Positions 1 through 11,100 of a stretch of DNA of 64,000 bases are shown one piece after another. The translations under genes were made by a program, and so were the position numbers. The stretch's first letter is position 1. Each line of letters opens with the position of its first letter. The DNA comes from Membranihabitans maritimus (GTDB taxonomy: Bacteria > Bacteroidota > Bacteroidia > Chitinophagales > Saprospiraceae). Under the pieces are notes generated by a model, which did no database searches, was not told where the DNA came from, and worked only from the letters and a program-made list of their open reading frames with translations. The stretch covers positions 1 to 64,000 of the forward strand of contig NZ_JAJSLW010000008.1 in NCBI RefSeq assembly GCF_021729145.1, read 5' to 3'.

Positions 1-53
1 AAGGGTATCTGTAATGAAGGGCCAAAGAAAACTTCTTCCATTATCTTACTCAT
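1..53 (-). CDS. Possible 5' end of an unidentified gene running off the left edge
   Basis: An ATG on the minus strand at 53 opens a frame that stays open to the window edge and reads MSKIMEEVFFGPSLQIP. Seventeen codons are too few to name a family. It lies 127 bases downstream of the VOC lipoprotein gene on the same strand, so it could be a following gene in that unit. It could equally be a chance open frame; only the neighbouring sequence would decide. Confidence 0.2.
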   Translation of the reverse strand, partial: MSKIMEEVFFGPSLQIP

Positions 54-179
54 TTGTACCTTACTACTGAATATCCCTGATCAAGTATATAATGCGATGG
101 CACAATATATGTTTTCCCTTTCAATGCTCCGGTTCTTAGGTAATAGAAACATCTGAAGAGTGGTAGGGAAAAGACTAAA

Positions 180-626
180 CTACATTTTCCTTTCATTTAT
201 TTCTATCCAATTTTCATCAGGGTCCTGGATGTAAATTTGACGGACACCATCCGGCCTGATTGTAAATTCTCCTTTTTTACCATCCCACGTAGAATATTGG
301 ATCTCTTTGTCTTTGAGAGTTTTCAATAATCCATCAAAATTAGTTGTTTTCAATGCAAAATGAGAAGATTTATGCCTGGGGATATCCAATTTTTCTTCTT
401 CAATTAAATGCAATTGTATGGGACCTCCCATTGAAAACCATCTTCGAATTGTCAGATCAAGCGGACAATAAATTTCTTTCAGGCCGAGTATATTTTCATA
501 AAAATCGGCACTTACATCTACATCTTTTACAATTATAGCAAGGTGGTCATATGATAAGTTTTCCTGACTGGTGGCATTTTTAGTAAAGCATATTATAAGA
601 AAGATAGACAGAGTAAAATATTTCAT
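180..626 (-). CDS. Exported VOC (glyoxalase/bleomycin-resistance fold) family protein
   Basis: The 148-residue product starts with a hydrophobic Sec-type signal (KYFTLSIFLIICF) followed by a single VOC module. The start of the module is visible as YDHLAIIVKDVDVSADFYENILG and its end as IYIQDPDENWIEINE, the usual metal-ligand-containing strands: His near residue 28 and the terminal Glu of WIEINE. Family members bind a divalent metal and act on small molecules; the substrate here cannot be read. The signal peptide implies a periplasmic location, which is less common for the family. A TACTTTTG box lies at 667-660 just upstream, suggesting its own promoter. The gene is divergent from the RND operon. 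Confidence 0.8.
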   Translation of the reverse strand: MKYFTLSIFLIICFTKNATSQENLSYDHLAIIVKDVDVSADFYENILGLKEIYCPLDLTIRRWFSMGGPIQLHLIEEEKLDIPRHKSSHFALKTTNFDGLLKTLKDKEIQYSTWDGKKGEFTIRPDGVRQIYIQDPDENWIEINERKM

Positions 627-659
627 GGTTTGGTATTTTATTGTGGTTTAGTTAAGGAT

Positions 660-667
660 CAAAAGTA
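660..667 (-). promoter_or_regulatory. Candidate Bacteroidota -7 box for the VOC lipoprotein gene
   Basis: On the minus strand the sequence reads TACTTTTG, matching the Bacteroidota TAnnTTTG consensus, 34 bases before the start codon. The matching -33 TTG is weak, so this is a motif match only. Confidence 0.4.
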
Positions 668-1072
668 TAAAATAAACTTGAAACAACTATCTGTGAATTC
701 AATGTCTACAGTTGCTCTTGTGTTTGAGACCAGCGATAGGATTCAATTCAGAAACCTATTCTGTATAGGATCATAGCACTTAACTACAATAAACAAAGTA
801 ATTGTTTTGAATAATAAAAAGTATTTTTACATTTGACTCATAATTTGGTATTCGTTTATGCTTGTGGAATCTTAGAATACATTCAGTGATTTTCTGTTTT
901 TATGGATTTTTATGTAAAAGATGGGATTATTTTAGAATAGATTTGGAAAGACTTCCAGAAAGAAGAACATTTGATTTTTTTGATATGTGAAGGAAATATT
1001 AAAATGCTGTTATTGACTAATAAAATTGAAAATAAGTAAATTTAGCAAGAACCCTTTTTTGGACTTTATGCT

Positions 1073-1080
1073 TACCTTTG
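1073..1080 (+). promoter_or_regulatory. Candidate -7 box for the RND efflux operon
   Basis: TACCTTTG matches the Bacteroidota -7 consensus TAnnTTTG and sits about 110 bases before the chosen start of the adaptor gene. No good -33 element is present at the usual distance, so confidence is limited. Confidence 0.35.
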
Positions 1081-1188
1081 GGTTCACTTATCTTGGCAGT
1101 AGAAGAGCTTTTTTATGGTGCAATTCTATACGAGTAAATGTGCTTAAATACTCTGTTCTCTGCAAACTTATATATTGAAATAAAAACT

Positions 1189-2373
1189 ATGAATAGAAAG
1201 GTATTTTACAATCAGTTGTTTATATATTTCTTATGTGTATCAGCATTCTTTGTTTCCTGTCAGCAAAGTGAGAAATCAGGGACAGGGGGTGAAATGCAAA
1301 AACAGACGCCTTCATTTCCTGTAATTGAAGTAATAAATGGAGATATTCGAAGTACGGATCATTTTCCTGCCAGCATAGAGGGCATTGAGAATATTGAAAT
1401 TCGAGCTAAAGTTGATGGATATATCCAACAAATTTATGTAGATGAAGGGGATTTTGTAAGCAGAGGCCAGCAATTATTCAAGCTAGAGACCCAATCCCTT
1501 ACTCAGGATGCTAATGCGGCACAATCATCTATTAAAGTGGCGGAGGCCGGAGTGAATGCCGCACAGGTTGAAGTAGATAAATTAAGACCCCTGGTCGAAA
1601 AAGGCATAATAAGCGATGTCCAGCTCAAAACGGCTCAAGCGAACCTGGAATCTGCAAAATCAAGATTAGCTCAAAGTGAAAGTAACTATAAAAGCGTAAC
1701 AGAGAATATCAGGTATACCAATATAGTCAGCCCGGTAAATGGGGTGATAGGCATGCTGCCCTATAGAAAGGGCACTTTGGTGGGGCGGACAGAAACCCAA
1801 CCCCTGACTACAGTATCCAACATCTCAAAGGTCTATGCATATTTTGCGATGAATGAAAAAGATTTTTTGGATTTTATGGAGTCTGTAGAAGGGGAAACCA
1901 TTGATGATAAGATAGAGTCAATGGAAGATGTGGAATTAATCCTGGCTAATGGTAGAGTTTATGAGCATAAGGGAGTAATCGAAACTGTTACCGGTCAGAT
2001 TGACCCCCAAACAGGTACTATTAATTTTCGAGCTACCTTTCCAAACCCGGAGCACAAGCTGAGGTCAGGCAGCAGTGGCACTATTTCGATTCCCAAGCAG
2101 TATGATTCTGTTGTTTTGATTCCGGAGCAATCTACCTATGATATGCAGGGTAGAAAATTTGTGTACAAGATCGGAGAGAACGATTCATTGAAATCGATTC
2201 CTTTAAATTACCTGGACATCGTTGATGGAGTCATCGTTTTAGCGGACGGACTGGAAGCGGGAGATCGAATATTGGCCGAAGGGATCGGAAAAGTAAAAAA
2301 CGGAATGGTAATCAATCCCCAATCCGCATCATTTGACGACTATGCCGGAACAATCGAACCGGTATTTAAATAA
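1189..2373 (+). CDS. RND efflux periplasmic adaptor lipoprotein (membrane fusion protein)
   Basis: This is the periplasmic adaptor that bridges an inner-membrane RND pump to an outer-membrane channel. The start at 1189 is preferred over 1138 because the protein then begins with a clean lipoprotein signal whose lipobox FVSC puts the modified Cys at residue 24. A barrel-sandwich half (IEIRAKVDGYIQQIYVDEGDFV), a coiled-coil hairpin (AAQSSIKVAEAGVNAAQVEV) and the second sandwich half (ENIRYTNIVSPVNGVIG) follow in order, then a beta-barrel region (GQIDPQTGTINFRATFPNP). The layout is that of the AcrA/MexA family at about 394 residues. Six bases separate it from the pump gene, so they form an operon. 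The substrate is unknown. Confidence 0.93.
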   Translation: MNRKVFYNQLFIYFLCVSAFFVSCQQSEKSGTGGEMQKQTPSFPVIEVINGDIRSTDHFPASIEGIENIEIRAKVDGYIQQIYVDEGDFVSRGQQLFKLETQSLTQDANAAQSSIKVAEAGVNAAQVEVDKLRPLVEKGIISDVQLKTAQANLESAKSRLAQSESNYKSVTENIRYTNIVSPVNGVIGMLPYRKGTLVGRTETQPLTTVSNISKVYAYFAMNEKDFLDFMESVEGETIDDKIESMEDVELILANGRVYEHKGVIETVTGQIDPQTGTINFRATFPNPEHKLRSGSSGTISIPKQYDSVVLIPEQSTYDMQGRKFVYKIGENDSLKSIPLNYLDIVDGVIVLADGLEAGDRILAEGIGKVKNGMVINPQSASFDDYAGTIEPVFK

Positions 2374-2379
2374 GAGAGC

Positions 2380-5300
2380 ATGTTAAATCAATTTATAAAC
2401 AGGCCTGTACTATCTACAGTAATATCCATCATTATATTAATCCTTGGATTCCTGGGATTGACTACGTTGCCCGTGACCCAATATCCTGATATTGCCCCAC
2501 CTACGGTCCGTGTGACTGCCAATTATGCAGGGGCCAATGCACAGACGGTTTTGGAAAGTGTTATTATCCCGATAGAGGAACAGATCAATGGAGTGGAGGG
2601 AATGACGTATATGACGTCAAGTGCAGGAAATGACGGCTCTGCGACGATTGAAGTTTTTTTTGAACAGGATATTAACCCCGATATTGCTGCGGTAAATGTA
2701 CAGAATAGAGTATCCAGGGCCAACGCATTGTTGCCCCGTGAAGTAGTGCAAAGTGGTGTGATCACCCAAAAGCAACAGAATAGTTCATTAATGTATGCTT
2801 CGATGTACTCCACGAATCCGGACTATGATGAAAAGTTTATTGAAAATTATCTGAACATAAACGTAATACCGGAACTACAGCGGATCAATGGGGTAGGTGA
2901 GGTAAGAGCCTTTGGTGGTAAAACCTATGCTATGAGGATCTGGATAAAACCGGATCGATTGGCTGTTTACAATCTGACCCCCGACGACGTTATCCAGTCC
3001 CTGAATGAACAAAGTCTTGAAGCAGCGGCAGGATCCCTTGGAGTAAATTCCGGGGAGGCTTTTGAGTACGTATTGAGATACCCGGGAAGGTACAAAGAAG
3101 CAGATGAATACGGTGATATAATTATTAAGTCATTGGATAATGGCCAGTTGTTGAGGCTAAAAGACGTAGCAGATGTAGAGTTGGATGCGCAATCCTACAG
3201 TGCCAAAGCTATAGCTAATAATTATCCAGGTGTGAATTTCGGTGTGTTTCAGACACCGGGATCCAATGCCCAGGAAATTATTGAAAAGGTAGAAGCCCGG
3301 CTCGAAGAATTACAGGCGGACTTCCCCCCCGGTGTCGAGTATTTGATCAACTTTAATGTCAATGATTTTCTTACGGCTTCCATTGACAAAGTAGTCCATA
3401 CGTTAGTAGAGGCTTTTTTACTTGTGTTTTTTGTCGTGTTCATTTTCCTTCAGGACTTTAGGTCCACACTGATTCCGGCCATTGCTGTACCCGTATCTAT
3501 TATCGGGACTTTTTTCTTTTTAAATATGTTTGGATTTTCAATTAACCTTTTGACTTTATTTGCATTGCTGCTGGCGATAGGTATTGTGGTGGATGATGCC
3601 ATAGTGGTGGTAGAAGCCGTCCATGCCAAACTGGAAGATGGCGTACATGATGCGAAAGAGGCTACCAAAACTGCGATGAGCGAGATAGCAGGTGCTATTG
3701 TGTCCATTACGTTGGTTATGTCTGCCGTATTCGTACCCGTTACCTTTATGCAGGGATCAGCAGGTGTATTCTATAAACAATTTGGGGTCACCCTAATTAT
3801 CGCTATTTTAATTTCTGCTGTGAATGCCCTTACATTGAGTCCAGCTCTCTGCGCCATATTCTTAAAGAAACATGCGGACAAGAAGAAAAATGGAAACAGG
3901 AGCTTTTTCCAGCGATTTTACGATGCCTTTAATGCTGGATTTAATGCCATGCGGGATAAATATGTAGGTTCACTTAGTTTCTTATTAAAGTACAAATGGA
4001 TCACTGCAGTTATTTTATTAGCTGCCGTAGGAGGTACACTATGGTTTAACAACAACACCCCTTCGGGATTTATACCCTCTGAAGACAGGGGAGTTATATT
4101 TATTAATATAGAATTACCTGAGGGCTCTTCATTTGATCGTTCTTACGAAGTAATTGAGGAATTAAATGATTCTATCAATGGATTGGAGTCCTTAAAAGGG
4201 AAAACATTAATTGCTGGTAGGAACTTTTTTTCAGGAGGGGGTGGATCCTATGCTATGGGATTTATATTGTTAAAAGATTGGGAAGAACGGGGGAAGAACG
4301 CCTCTGTTAATGCCATTATCGAACAATTAAATCAAAAATCGACAGCTATCTCAGATGCTAATATTATTTTCTTTACTCCTCCGAGCGTTAGGGGATTTGG
4401 CAGGGCAGATGGTTTTGATGTAGAAGTTCTTGATAGGACAGGAGGAAGTTTTAAAAACCTGGATGAGACCGCTACCAATTTTGTACAGCAATTAATGCAG
4501 AACCCTGAAATAGCCTTTGCTTCCAATTCTTTTAGTACAAACTTTCCGCAGTACCAAATTGATTTGAATGTGGCTAAGGCCAAAGAAGCCGGTGTATCTG
4601 TAAGCAGTATTTTGAGTACATTGCAAGGATATATTGGTGGGTTTTATGCTGCTGATTTTAGTAGGTTTGGTAAACAGTATCGTGTCTTTGTACAGGCGCC
4701 TCCTGAGGATAGAAGTACGGTGGCGGACCTTGATCGCATGATGGTGAAAAATGACCAGGGGCAAATGTCTCCTATTTCTGAATTCGTAAATCTGGATCGG
4801 GTATATGGGCCTCAAACGGTCAATCGTTTCAATCTTTTCAATTCAGTGGCCATTACCGGTCAGGCTACGCCAGGATTTAGTTCAGGGGACGCCATAAGAG
4901 TTATCCAGGAGACTGCAGACCGGGTTTTACCGCAGGGATTTGACTTTGCATTTGCTGGTATTACCCGGGAGGAAATTGCATCAGCAGGACAATCAACTAT
5001 TATATTTGGATTGAGTATCGTATTTGTATTTTTCTTTCTGGCCGCTCAGTATGAAAGTTATTTATTGCCTTTGTCGGTTATGTTGTCACTACCAGTTGGT
5101 GTCATGGGTGCTTATTTTTCGACCTGGGCAATGGGGTTGGAAAATAATATTTATTTCCAAATCGCCCTGATAATGTTAATTGGTCTGCTGGCCAAAAATG
5201 CCATACTCATAGTAGAATTTGCCCGGCAGAGGAGGTTGCAAGGTTTTTCATTGTATGAAGCTGCTACCCAGGGAGCACGGGCTCGTTTGCGCCCGATCCT

Positions 5301-5541
5301 TATGACCTCTTTCGCTTTTATACTGGGGCTGACTCCATTGGTTTTTGCCAATGGTGTGGGGGCTGTAGGGAACCGGTCAATCGGTACCGGTGCTGCCGGA
5401 GGTCTTTTGATAGGAACTATACTGGGAGTATTTGTAATCCCGATACTTTTCGTGGCATTTCAGTGGTTGCAAGAGCGGGTTTCCGGAGTACCTGAGGCCG
5501 TTGAATCCAATGTTCCAGATTCTTTAAATCGAGAAAATTAA
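2380..5541 (+). CDS. RND multidrug efflux pump, inner-membrane permease (AcrB/HAE1 type)
   Basis: The 1053-residue product is the proton-driven pump of a tripartite efflux system. The N-terminus (FINRPVLSTVISIIILILG) is the first membrane helix typical of AcrB-like pumps. The proton-relay pair D405-D406 is visible in GIVVDDAIVVVE of helix 4. A second membrane block begins near residue 545 (KWITAVILLAAVGG), and the C-terminal half has the repeated permease signature RPILMTSFAFILGLTPLV. Length matches the hydrophobe/amphiphile efflux family. It sits between adaptor and channel genes with 6-base gaps on each side, so all three parts of the machine are co-transcribed. Which compounds are exported cannot be told from sequence. 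Confidence 0.96.
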   Translation: MLNQFINRPVLSTVISIIILILGFLGLTTLPVTQYPDIAPPTVRVTANYAGANAQTVLESVIIPIEEQINGVEGMTYMTSSAGNDGSATIEVFFEQDINPDIAAVNVQNRVSRANALLPREVVQSGVITQKQQNSSLMYASMYSTNPDYDEKFIENYLNINVIPELQRINGVGEVRAFGGKTYAMRIWIKPDRLAVYNLTPDDVIQSLNEQSLEAAAGSLGVNSGEAFEYVLRYPGRYKEADEYGDIIIKSLDNGQLLRLKDVADVELDAQSYSAKAIANNYPGVNFGVFQTPGSNAQEIIEKVEARLEELQADFPPGVEYLINFNVNDFLTASIDKVVHTLVEAFLLVFFVVFIFLQDFRSTLIPAIAVPVSIIGTFFFLNMFGFSINLLTLFALLLAIGIVVDDAIVVVEAVHAKLEDGVHDAKEATKTAMSEIAGAIVSITLVMSAVFVPVTFMQGSAGVFYKQFGVTLIIAILISAVNALTLSPALCAIFLKKHADKKKNGNRSFFQRFYDAFNAGFNAMRDKYVGSLSFLLKYKWITAVILLAAVGGTLWFNNNTPSGFIPSEDRGVIFINIELPEGSSFDRSYEVIEELNDSINGLESLKGKTLIAGRNFFSGGGGSYAMGFILLKDWEERGKNASVNAIIEQLNQKSTAISDANIIFFTPPSVRGFGRADGFDVEVLDRTGGSFKNLDETATNFVQQLMQNPEIAFASNSFSTNFPQYQIDLNVAKAKEAGVSVSSILSTLQGYIGGFYAADFSRFGKQYRVFVQAPPEDRSTVADLDRMMVKNDQGQMSPISEFVNLDRVYGPQTVNRFNLFNSVAITGQATPGFSSGDAIRVIQETADRVLPQGFDFAFAGITREEIASAGQSTIIFGLSIVFVFFFLAAQYESYLLPLSVMLSLPVGVMGAYFSTWAMGLENNIYFQIALIMLIGLLAKNAILIVEFARQRRLQGFSLYEAATQGARARLRPILMTSFAFILGLTPLVFANGVGAVGNRSIGTGAAGGLLIGTILGVFVIPILFVAFQWLQERVSGVPEAVESNVPDSLNREN

Positions 5542-5547
5542 AGAAAA

Positions 5548-6945
5548 ATGACAAAGCAATTATTGCTCCCGATATTGAGTTTGACCATTGTTATATTTCA
5601 GGGCTGTAAGGTTACGCGCGACTATGTCCAGGGTGAACCTGAATCTGTAGTCGAAACCTTCCCTTTTGATACTTTAAATATCGACACTGTTTCTATGGCA
5701 GCAATGGATATTGAAGAATTTTACAATGATCCATTGCTGATAAGCCTGATCCGTTCGGGACTTGAAAATAATTATAATTTATCTATAGCCCTGCGTTCGA
5801 TAGAAATTGCCAATGCCTATTACTTGCAGGGAAAACAGGCTTATTGGCCTGAAATAAATGCCAGTTTCCAACCATCATTTTCCAGAAATTCTACGAATTC
5901 CCGTTTTGGTTCTTTTTTAGGTGACCAAATTTTTCAATCATACCAACTGGGTGTTTCGGCCTCCTGGGAAGCAGATATTTGGGGTAAGTTACGAGCTCAG
6001 GAAAAGGCTGCGTTTGCAGATTATCTTGCGGCTGAATCTTCCGTAAAGGTAGTTCAGACGGAATTAATTGCCAATATAGCTTCTCTGTACTACCAACTGG
6101 TAGCTTTGGATGCACAAAAAGAATTGACGGAGCGCACTATTGAAAACCGAAAGGCAAGTATTGAGACTATAGAATCATTAAAGGATGCCGGTAATGTTAC
6201 AGAAGTAGCGGTACAACAGACGGAAGCGCAATTATATAATGCCCAGGGACTGATCGTTGATTTAAATAAAAATATTCAATTAGCTGAAAATACCCTGAAT
6301 CAATTACTGGGGAGAACACACCAACCTGTTGCCCGGATTGCCTTAGCGGAAACAAATTTTCCTGAATTGCTAGAGGTGGGAGTTCCGTCGGCATTATTAC
6401 AAAACAGACCGGATTTGAGAGTAGCTGAATACGATATCCGGTCAGCATTTGAAATGACGAACGTAGCTGAGACATTCTTTTATCCTACGTTGCGCATCAC
6501 GGCCGGTACCGGATTTGAAACCCTCGATTTGGGGACCTTGTTAAGCCCGGGGTCTATATTTGGAAATTTGGCAGCTGGTTTGACCCAGCCTATTGTCAGC
6601 CGCAGGGTGAATAAAACAAGACGTGAAGTTTCAGAGTTGCAATACCAACAAGCAGTGTTGAATTATGAAGATCGTTTTGTAAATGCCGTTAAAGAGGTAT
6701 CTGATGCTATGTATAATATTGAAGCCGCCGAGAATAAAATTGTATTTCAGCAACGGGAACTGGAATCATTGAATAAAGCGACAGAATACTCAGAGGAGTT
6801 GCTTAATTACGGTTTGGCCAATTACCTGGAAGTCCTTCGTGCAAGGGATCAGGCACTGGCAGCAGAGTTGAGTATTATTACTTCCCATCTCAATAAGTTA
6901 TCCGGATTGGTTTCATTGTACAAAGCACTGGGAGGAGGTTGGTAA
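5548..6945 (+). CDS. Outer-membrane efflux channel lipoprotein (TolC/NodT family)
   Basis: This 465-residue protein is the outer-membrane exit duct of the preceding RND system. A lipobox (IFQGC) places the lipid-modified Cys at residue 20, as in OprM/NodT-type channels. Two similar helical repeats can be seen, one around YNLSIALRSIEIANAYYLQGKQAYWPEI and one around PDLRVAEYDIRSAFEMTNVAETFFYPTLRI; this internal duplication is characteristic of TolC relatives. It is the last gene of the adaptor-pump-channel operon. No obvious terminator hairpin follows it. Confidence 0.94.
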   Translation: MTKQLLLPILSLTIVIFQGCKVTRDYVQGEPESVVETFPFDTLNIDTVSMAAMDIEEFYNDPLLISLIRSGLENNYNLSIALRSIEIANAYYLQGKQAYWPEINASFQPSFSRNSTNSRFGSFLGDQIFQSYQLGVSASWEADIWGKLRAQEKAAFADYLAAESSVKVVQTELIANIASLYYQLVALDAQKELTERTIENRKASIETIESLKDAGNVTEVAVQQTEAQLYNAQGLIVDLNKNIQLAENTLNQLLGRTHQPVARIALAETNFPELLEVGVPSALLQNRPDLRVAEYDIRSAFEMTNVAETFFYPTLRITAGTGFETLDLGTLLSPGSIFGNLAAGLTQPIVSRRVNKTRREVSELQYQQAVLNYEDRFVNAVKEVSDAMYNIEAAENKIVFQQRELESLNKATEYSEELLNYGLANYLEVLRARDQALAAELSIITSHLNKLSGLVSLYKALGGGW

Positions 6946-7385
6946 ATTGACTGGTCTGTACGCTGTGGTTTGTATTATTTTTATGGATATGAAATAAATT
7001 ACAAAAAGAATTTTGTGTCAAATCAACCCATGTCCAGTGTTGGAGTTTAGGTAAAAAGGAAATGTAAAGATTCTGACGATATGGTGTCTCATTCATCCGG
7101 TAAAATTATCCAGAAGTAAATTCGAAACGATAGGACGAAACTTTGCGTGTATTATCTACTGATTTTGAACAGGTGTAACTGCGAAGTCCAGGTAGATTGA
7201 TCAAAATTTTACCTGGTAATCCAGGATTTGCGACCGTATTATTCTCAATGAATTCAAGTTTCAAAGAATTTTCAATAACACTCGGAATATCCCGGTTCCG
7301 TGGGGGGTAAAAAAATTTTATACATTATGATTATATCCTGAAACTATTGCTTTCCGTATTAGACTATAGTTTCTGCACTTTCTTC
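6946..7385. other. Intergenic region between convergent channel and MBL genes
   Basis: This 440-base stretch lies between convergent genes. Only a weak 5-bp hairpin (CCTGG-TAAT-CCAGG near 7212-7225) was noticed, with no T-run, so it is not called a terminator. No gene is supported. Confidence 0.4.
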
Positions 7386-8033
7386 TCATTCCCTGACAAA
7401 GGGGTTATTCTTTTTTTCATATCCAATAGTAGTCTCTGGTCCATGTCCGGGATATACTATGGTATCTTCGGGTAGGGTATAGATTTTGTTTTTAATATTG
7501 TTTAATAAAGCCTGGTGGTTACCCCCGGGGAGGTCCGTTCTTCCTATACTATCTCGAAACAATACATCACCGCCTATAGCTATGGATTCTTCGGGTATAT
7601 AAAGTACCAGGCTGGCCGGCGAATGCCCGGGACAGGATATGAGTTTAAATGTGTGATTACCTAGTTTGATGGAGTCTTGATCAGTTAACCATTTATCCGG
7701 TTTTGGTGATTCATTGTAATACATTCCGTACATATTAGCAATAACTTTGCAGGATTCAAGTGTGGCTTCTTCTCCCTTTGGGGCTAAAAATGGGACGGAA
7801 AAATTTTTTACTATCGAATAATTACCCAATACATGATCAATGTGGCAATGTGTATTAAACAATAGGTGTATTTGTAAACTTTCTTTCTTTACGTAATCAA
7901 ATAAGGTTTTGTCTTCTGCAGAATTGGAACAACCGGGATCTACGATAATGGCATTCCCTTCCGTATCGTTTAGAACATAGGTATTTTCCTGAAAATCGTT
8001 GAAAGTAAATTTTTTTATATTTATTTCATTCAT
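7386..8033 (-). CDS. MBL-fold metallo-hydrolase (glyoxalase II-like)
   Basis: The 215-residue protein has the metallo-beta-lactamase metal motif THCHIDH at residues 61-67, the downstream ligand stretch CPGHSPAS, the Asp-containing strand IGGDVLF, and a final YPGHGPETT. These are the standard zinc/iron ligands of the glyoxalase II-like branch, which hydrolyses thioesters such as S-lactoylglutathione or related substrates. Bacteroidota mostly lack glutathione, so the natural substrate is uncertain. There is no signal peptide, so it should be cytoplasmic. It is divergent from the large surface-protein gene and looks monocistronic. Confidence 0.9.
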   Translation of the reverse strand: MNEINIKKFTFNDFQENTYVLNDTEGNAIIVDPGCSNSAEDKTLFDYVKKESLQIHLLFNTHCHIDHVLGNYSIVKNFSVPFLAPKGEEATLESCKVIANMYGMYYNESPKPDKWLTDQDSIKLGNHTFKLISCPGHSPASLVLYIPEESIAIGGDVLFRDSIGRTDLPGGNHQALLNNIKNKIYTLPEDTIVYPGHGPETTIGYEKKNNPFVRE

Positions 8034-8127
8034 GCATGCTGGGTTTGAAACGAATTTATTTGTAAATTGACATAAGAGTGTGATAATCTGAAATTATCAA
8101 CGCATTGAGTAAATGTAAATAACAACT

Positions 8128-11100
8128 TTGAGATTAAATTATTTAATAATATCATTTTTATTATTTCTTACAGCTAAATCCTTTTCCCAGGTGTCAAGTG
8201 TGAAATTTGGAAAGAATAGGGTTCAGTACCACGATGATTTTAGCCAGTGGAGTTATTATCAAAGTGAGAATGTAAAAACGTATTGGTATGGTAAATCCAG
8301 GAGTGTCGGGTTTATTGCAGCAAAAATAGCAGAGAAAAAATATCCTGAAATTTTGGATCTCCTTGAGCACAAGATCAATCAGAAGATAGAATTGTTGGTG
8401 TTTTCAGATTTAAGCGATGAAAATCAAAGTAATATAGGGGATGATGAAATTCTTTACAATGAAGATGAATTAGTTTCCATAGTCAATAGCAAAGTTTTTG
8501 TTCATTATGATGGAAATCTTAAAACTCTTGAACAAAGGATTCGTGAAGGATTATGTGGTATTTTAGTCAATGATATGTTTTTTGGAGGAGGGGTGGAAGC
8601 AGGATTGCAGGCTAATTATGCCAAAAAACTTCCGGAATGGTTTTTGGATGGACTGATTTCATTTGCTGGTGCCGATTGGAATGAAATAAAGGACAATGAA
8701 TTTCGTCAATATTTAAGAGAGGAAGGGGAATTGAATTTTAAAAAAATGCAGCGAAGTCATCCTATTTTGACGGGGCATAGTTTCTGGTATTTTTTAGCAA
8801 GTACGTATGGAAAGAGTATAATCCCTAATTTGCTTTATCTGACAAAGTTGAATCGGGATTTGGACGATGCTTTTGTTTTTGTTTTCGGGGTTGAAATTGA
8901 CCAAATGGTCGTTCAGTGGAAGAACTTCTTCGAATCTATTTATAAAATTGAAGACAGAGATACAGTAAAGCCTGCACAGGGCCAGGAATTAAAGCTATGG
9001 AAAAGAGGGCGTGCAAAAATTACAGGAGGGGATTTTGAGCGTTCCGGTAACCGACTTGCCTATGTGATTAATTTTGAGGGCAAATACAGGGTATATATTA
9101 AGGATGAAACTACCGGTGACAAAAAAAAGGTATTTCAATATGGTACGAGAAATCCGTTTTTGCCAATGGACGAAAATTATCCCAGTGTAAGATGGGGAGA
9201 GAGTGGAAGGGATTTGTATATTATATATGAAAGGAGGGACAACATATATATCCGGATAATAAATACAGAAACAGGTGAGTTCTTTGAGCAATTATTTCCG
9301 GAGCGTTTTGAGCGAATTTTTGGTTTTGATATTATTGACGAGCGATATATTTTACTTTCTGCATTAGATATGGGGAATATAGATTTGTATCGATATGATT
9401 TGCGTACCCGACAGTCAGATCGGTATATGCAGGATTATTTCGCAGATATGAATCCTGAGATTGTTAACCACGAACTGGGTAGATTTGTTGTTTTTCAGTC
9501 CAATAGGGATAGAATGTCCTGGACCCAGTGGCAATCAGATAGTATTCCGGGGATTACAACCTCGGATATTTGGATGATGGAATTAGAGAACCATAGGAAT
9601 CTTTTCCCGTTATATCAGACTTCTAACAACAATGAAAAATTAGTAAAAGCTACTGCTGAAGGTGTTTACTTTTTATCTTCAGAAACGGGTATTGAAAATC
9701 TAACCAGTCTGAAATATCAGATTGAAAAAAAAGATTCTATTTACCTGAGAAGAAATCTTGGCAAATATTATAGAATTGGAAAAGAGTTCAAAGACACAGT
9801 AGACCAAGGACTTTTGTCAGGTTTCTCAGAATATGTGACACACATTTCTCCTACCCAATTCTTAACAGATATGAATACGCATCTGGAGAGTGCGATCGTT
9901 TCGGATCAGGCCGAATCTGCAATTTACACTATTCAGGTAGATGAAAAATATCATTCATTTTACGATGATAGATTAATAAAAGTGGATACGGTTTCACCGG
10001 TGGCTTACTATCAATATCTGGAGAGAAAATATGACGCACAAAGCAGGAAGGATTCGATGAAACTCCTTGCTTTGGATCCCAATCAGGCATTCCAGACAGA
10101 ATATGATAACGTATTTGATTCAGATTACCTGGATAGCTTATTTCGATCGAAAACAGAGATTTTTACAAATTTGTCCTTTGATGGAAAAAGTTCTTATGTG
10201 CCTCAAAGGGATGATTTCGTAAATATTGATCGATCAAATATTGTTCCCTATCGATGGCAGTTTAGTATTTTTGAAAGTTCTTTCAAGCCGAGTAATGAAT
10301 TATTGTTTGACGGATTGGATAGTTATGCCGGAGAAGGAGGGACTTATCAGCGAATTCCGACAGGATTACTGGGGAAGGTGGAAATTAAGGATTTGTTTGA
10401 GGATTATGAATTTGAAGGAGGGGTAAGGTTTCCCCCTAATTTCAATTCGGCAGAATATTATCTTATTTATAGAGATAAGAAAGTACGGCTGGACAAGAGC
10501 CTAGCATTTTATCGAAAAGTACAATCAGAAAGATTCCCCACTCCGACGGGATTGCAGGGCGGAAATAAGTACGAAGTATTGCTTGGTCAGGCCGGGGTGA
10601 GTTATCCCCTGGATTTTTTCAATAGTATCAGGGCAAAATTCACCCTTAGACAGGATAAACGGTTGATAAAACCTACTAATATAATGGAACTGAATTCTGC
10701 GCCCGATATATCCCAAAGAATCGGGTTGAAGTTGGAGTATGTTTTTGATAATTCGTTTATTTACTCTACTAACATTCGTTTCGGCTCCAGGGTGAAATTT
10801 TTTGGGGAGGTGATGAAGCAGGTGGAAATTCAATTGATTGAAGATTTTAAATTTGATTTAGCAGATGGTTATTTATCCGTTTTTGGGGTAGATGCACGTC
10901 ACTATATACCTGTTTTGAAGCATAGTGTTTTTGCACTGCGTGTAGGCGCAGCAGCCAGCCTTGGTTCTGAAAAAATCCTATACTACCTCGGAGGGGCTGA
11001 TAATGAAATTATACCCCAATTTAATGATCAGGGCCGCACTAATTACAGGTATAATTATGCTTTTCAAACGATAGCCCCGAATCTAAGGGGATTTCAGAGT

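Larger units (their letters stand above)
627..1188. other. Intergenic region between divergent VOC gene and RND operon
   Basis: This 560-base AT-rich stretch holds no convincing gene. It contains the VOC-gene -7 box at 660-667 and a plus-strand TACCTTTG at 1073-1080 ahead of the efflux operon. No regulator gene or clear operator palindrome was seen next to the operon. Confidence 0.5.

Noticed and set aside
1138-1188. Upstream start for the RND adaptor
   Set aside because: It would add 17 residues before a well-formed lipoprotein signal and spoil it.
3450-3707. Minus-strand frames inside the RND pump gene
   Set aside because: They are antisense shadows of a long, strongly conserved gene.
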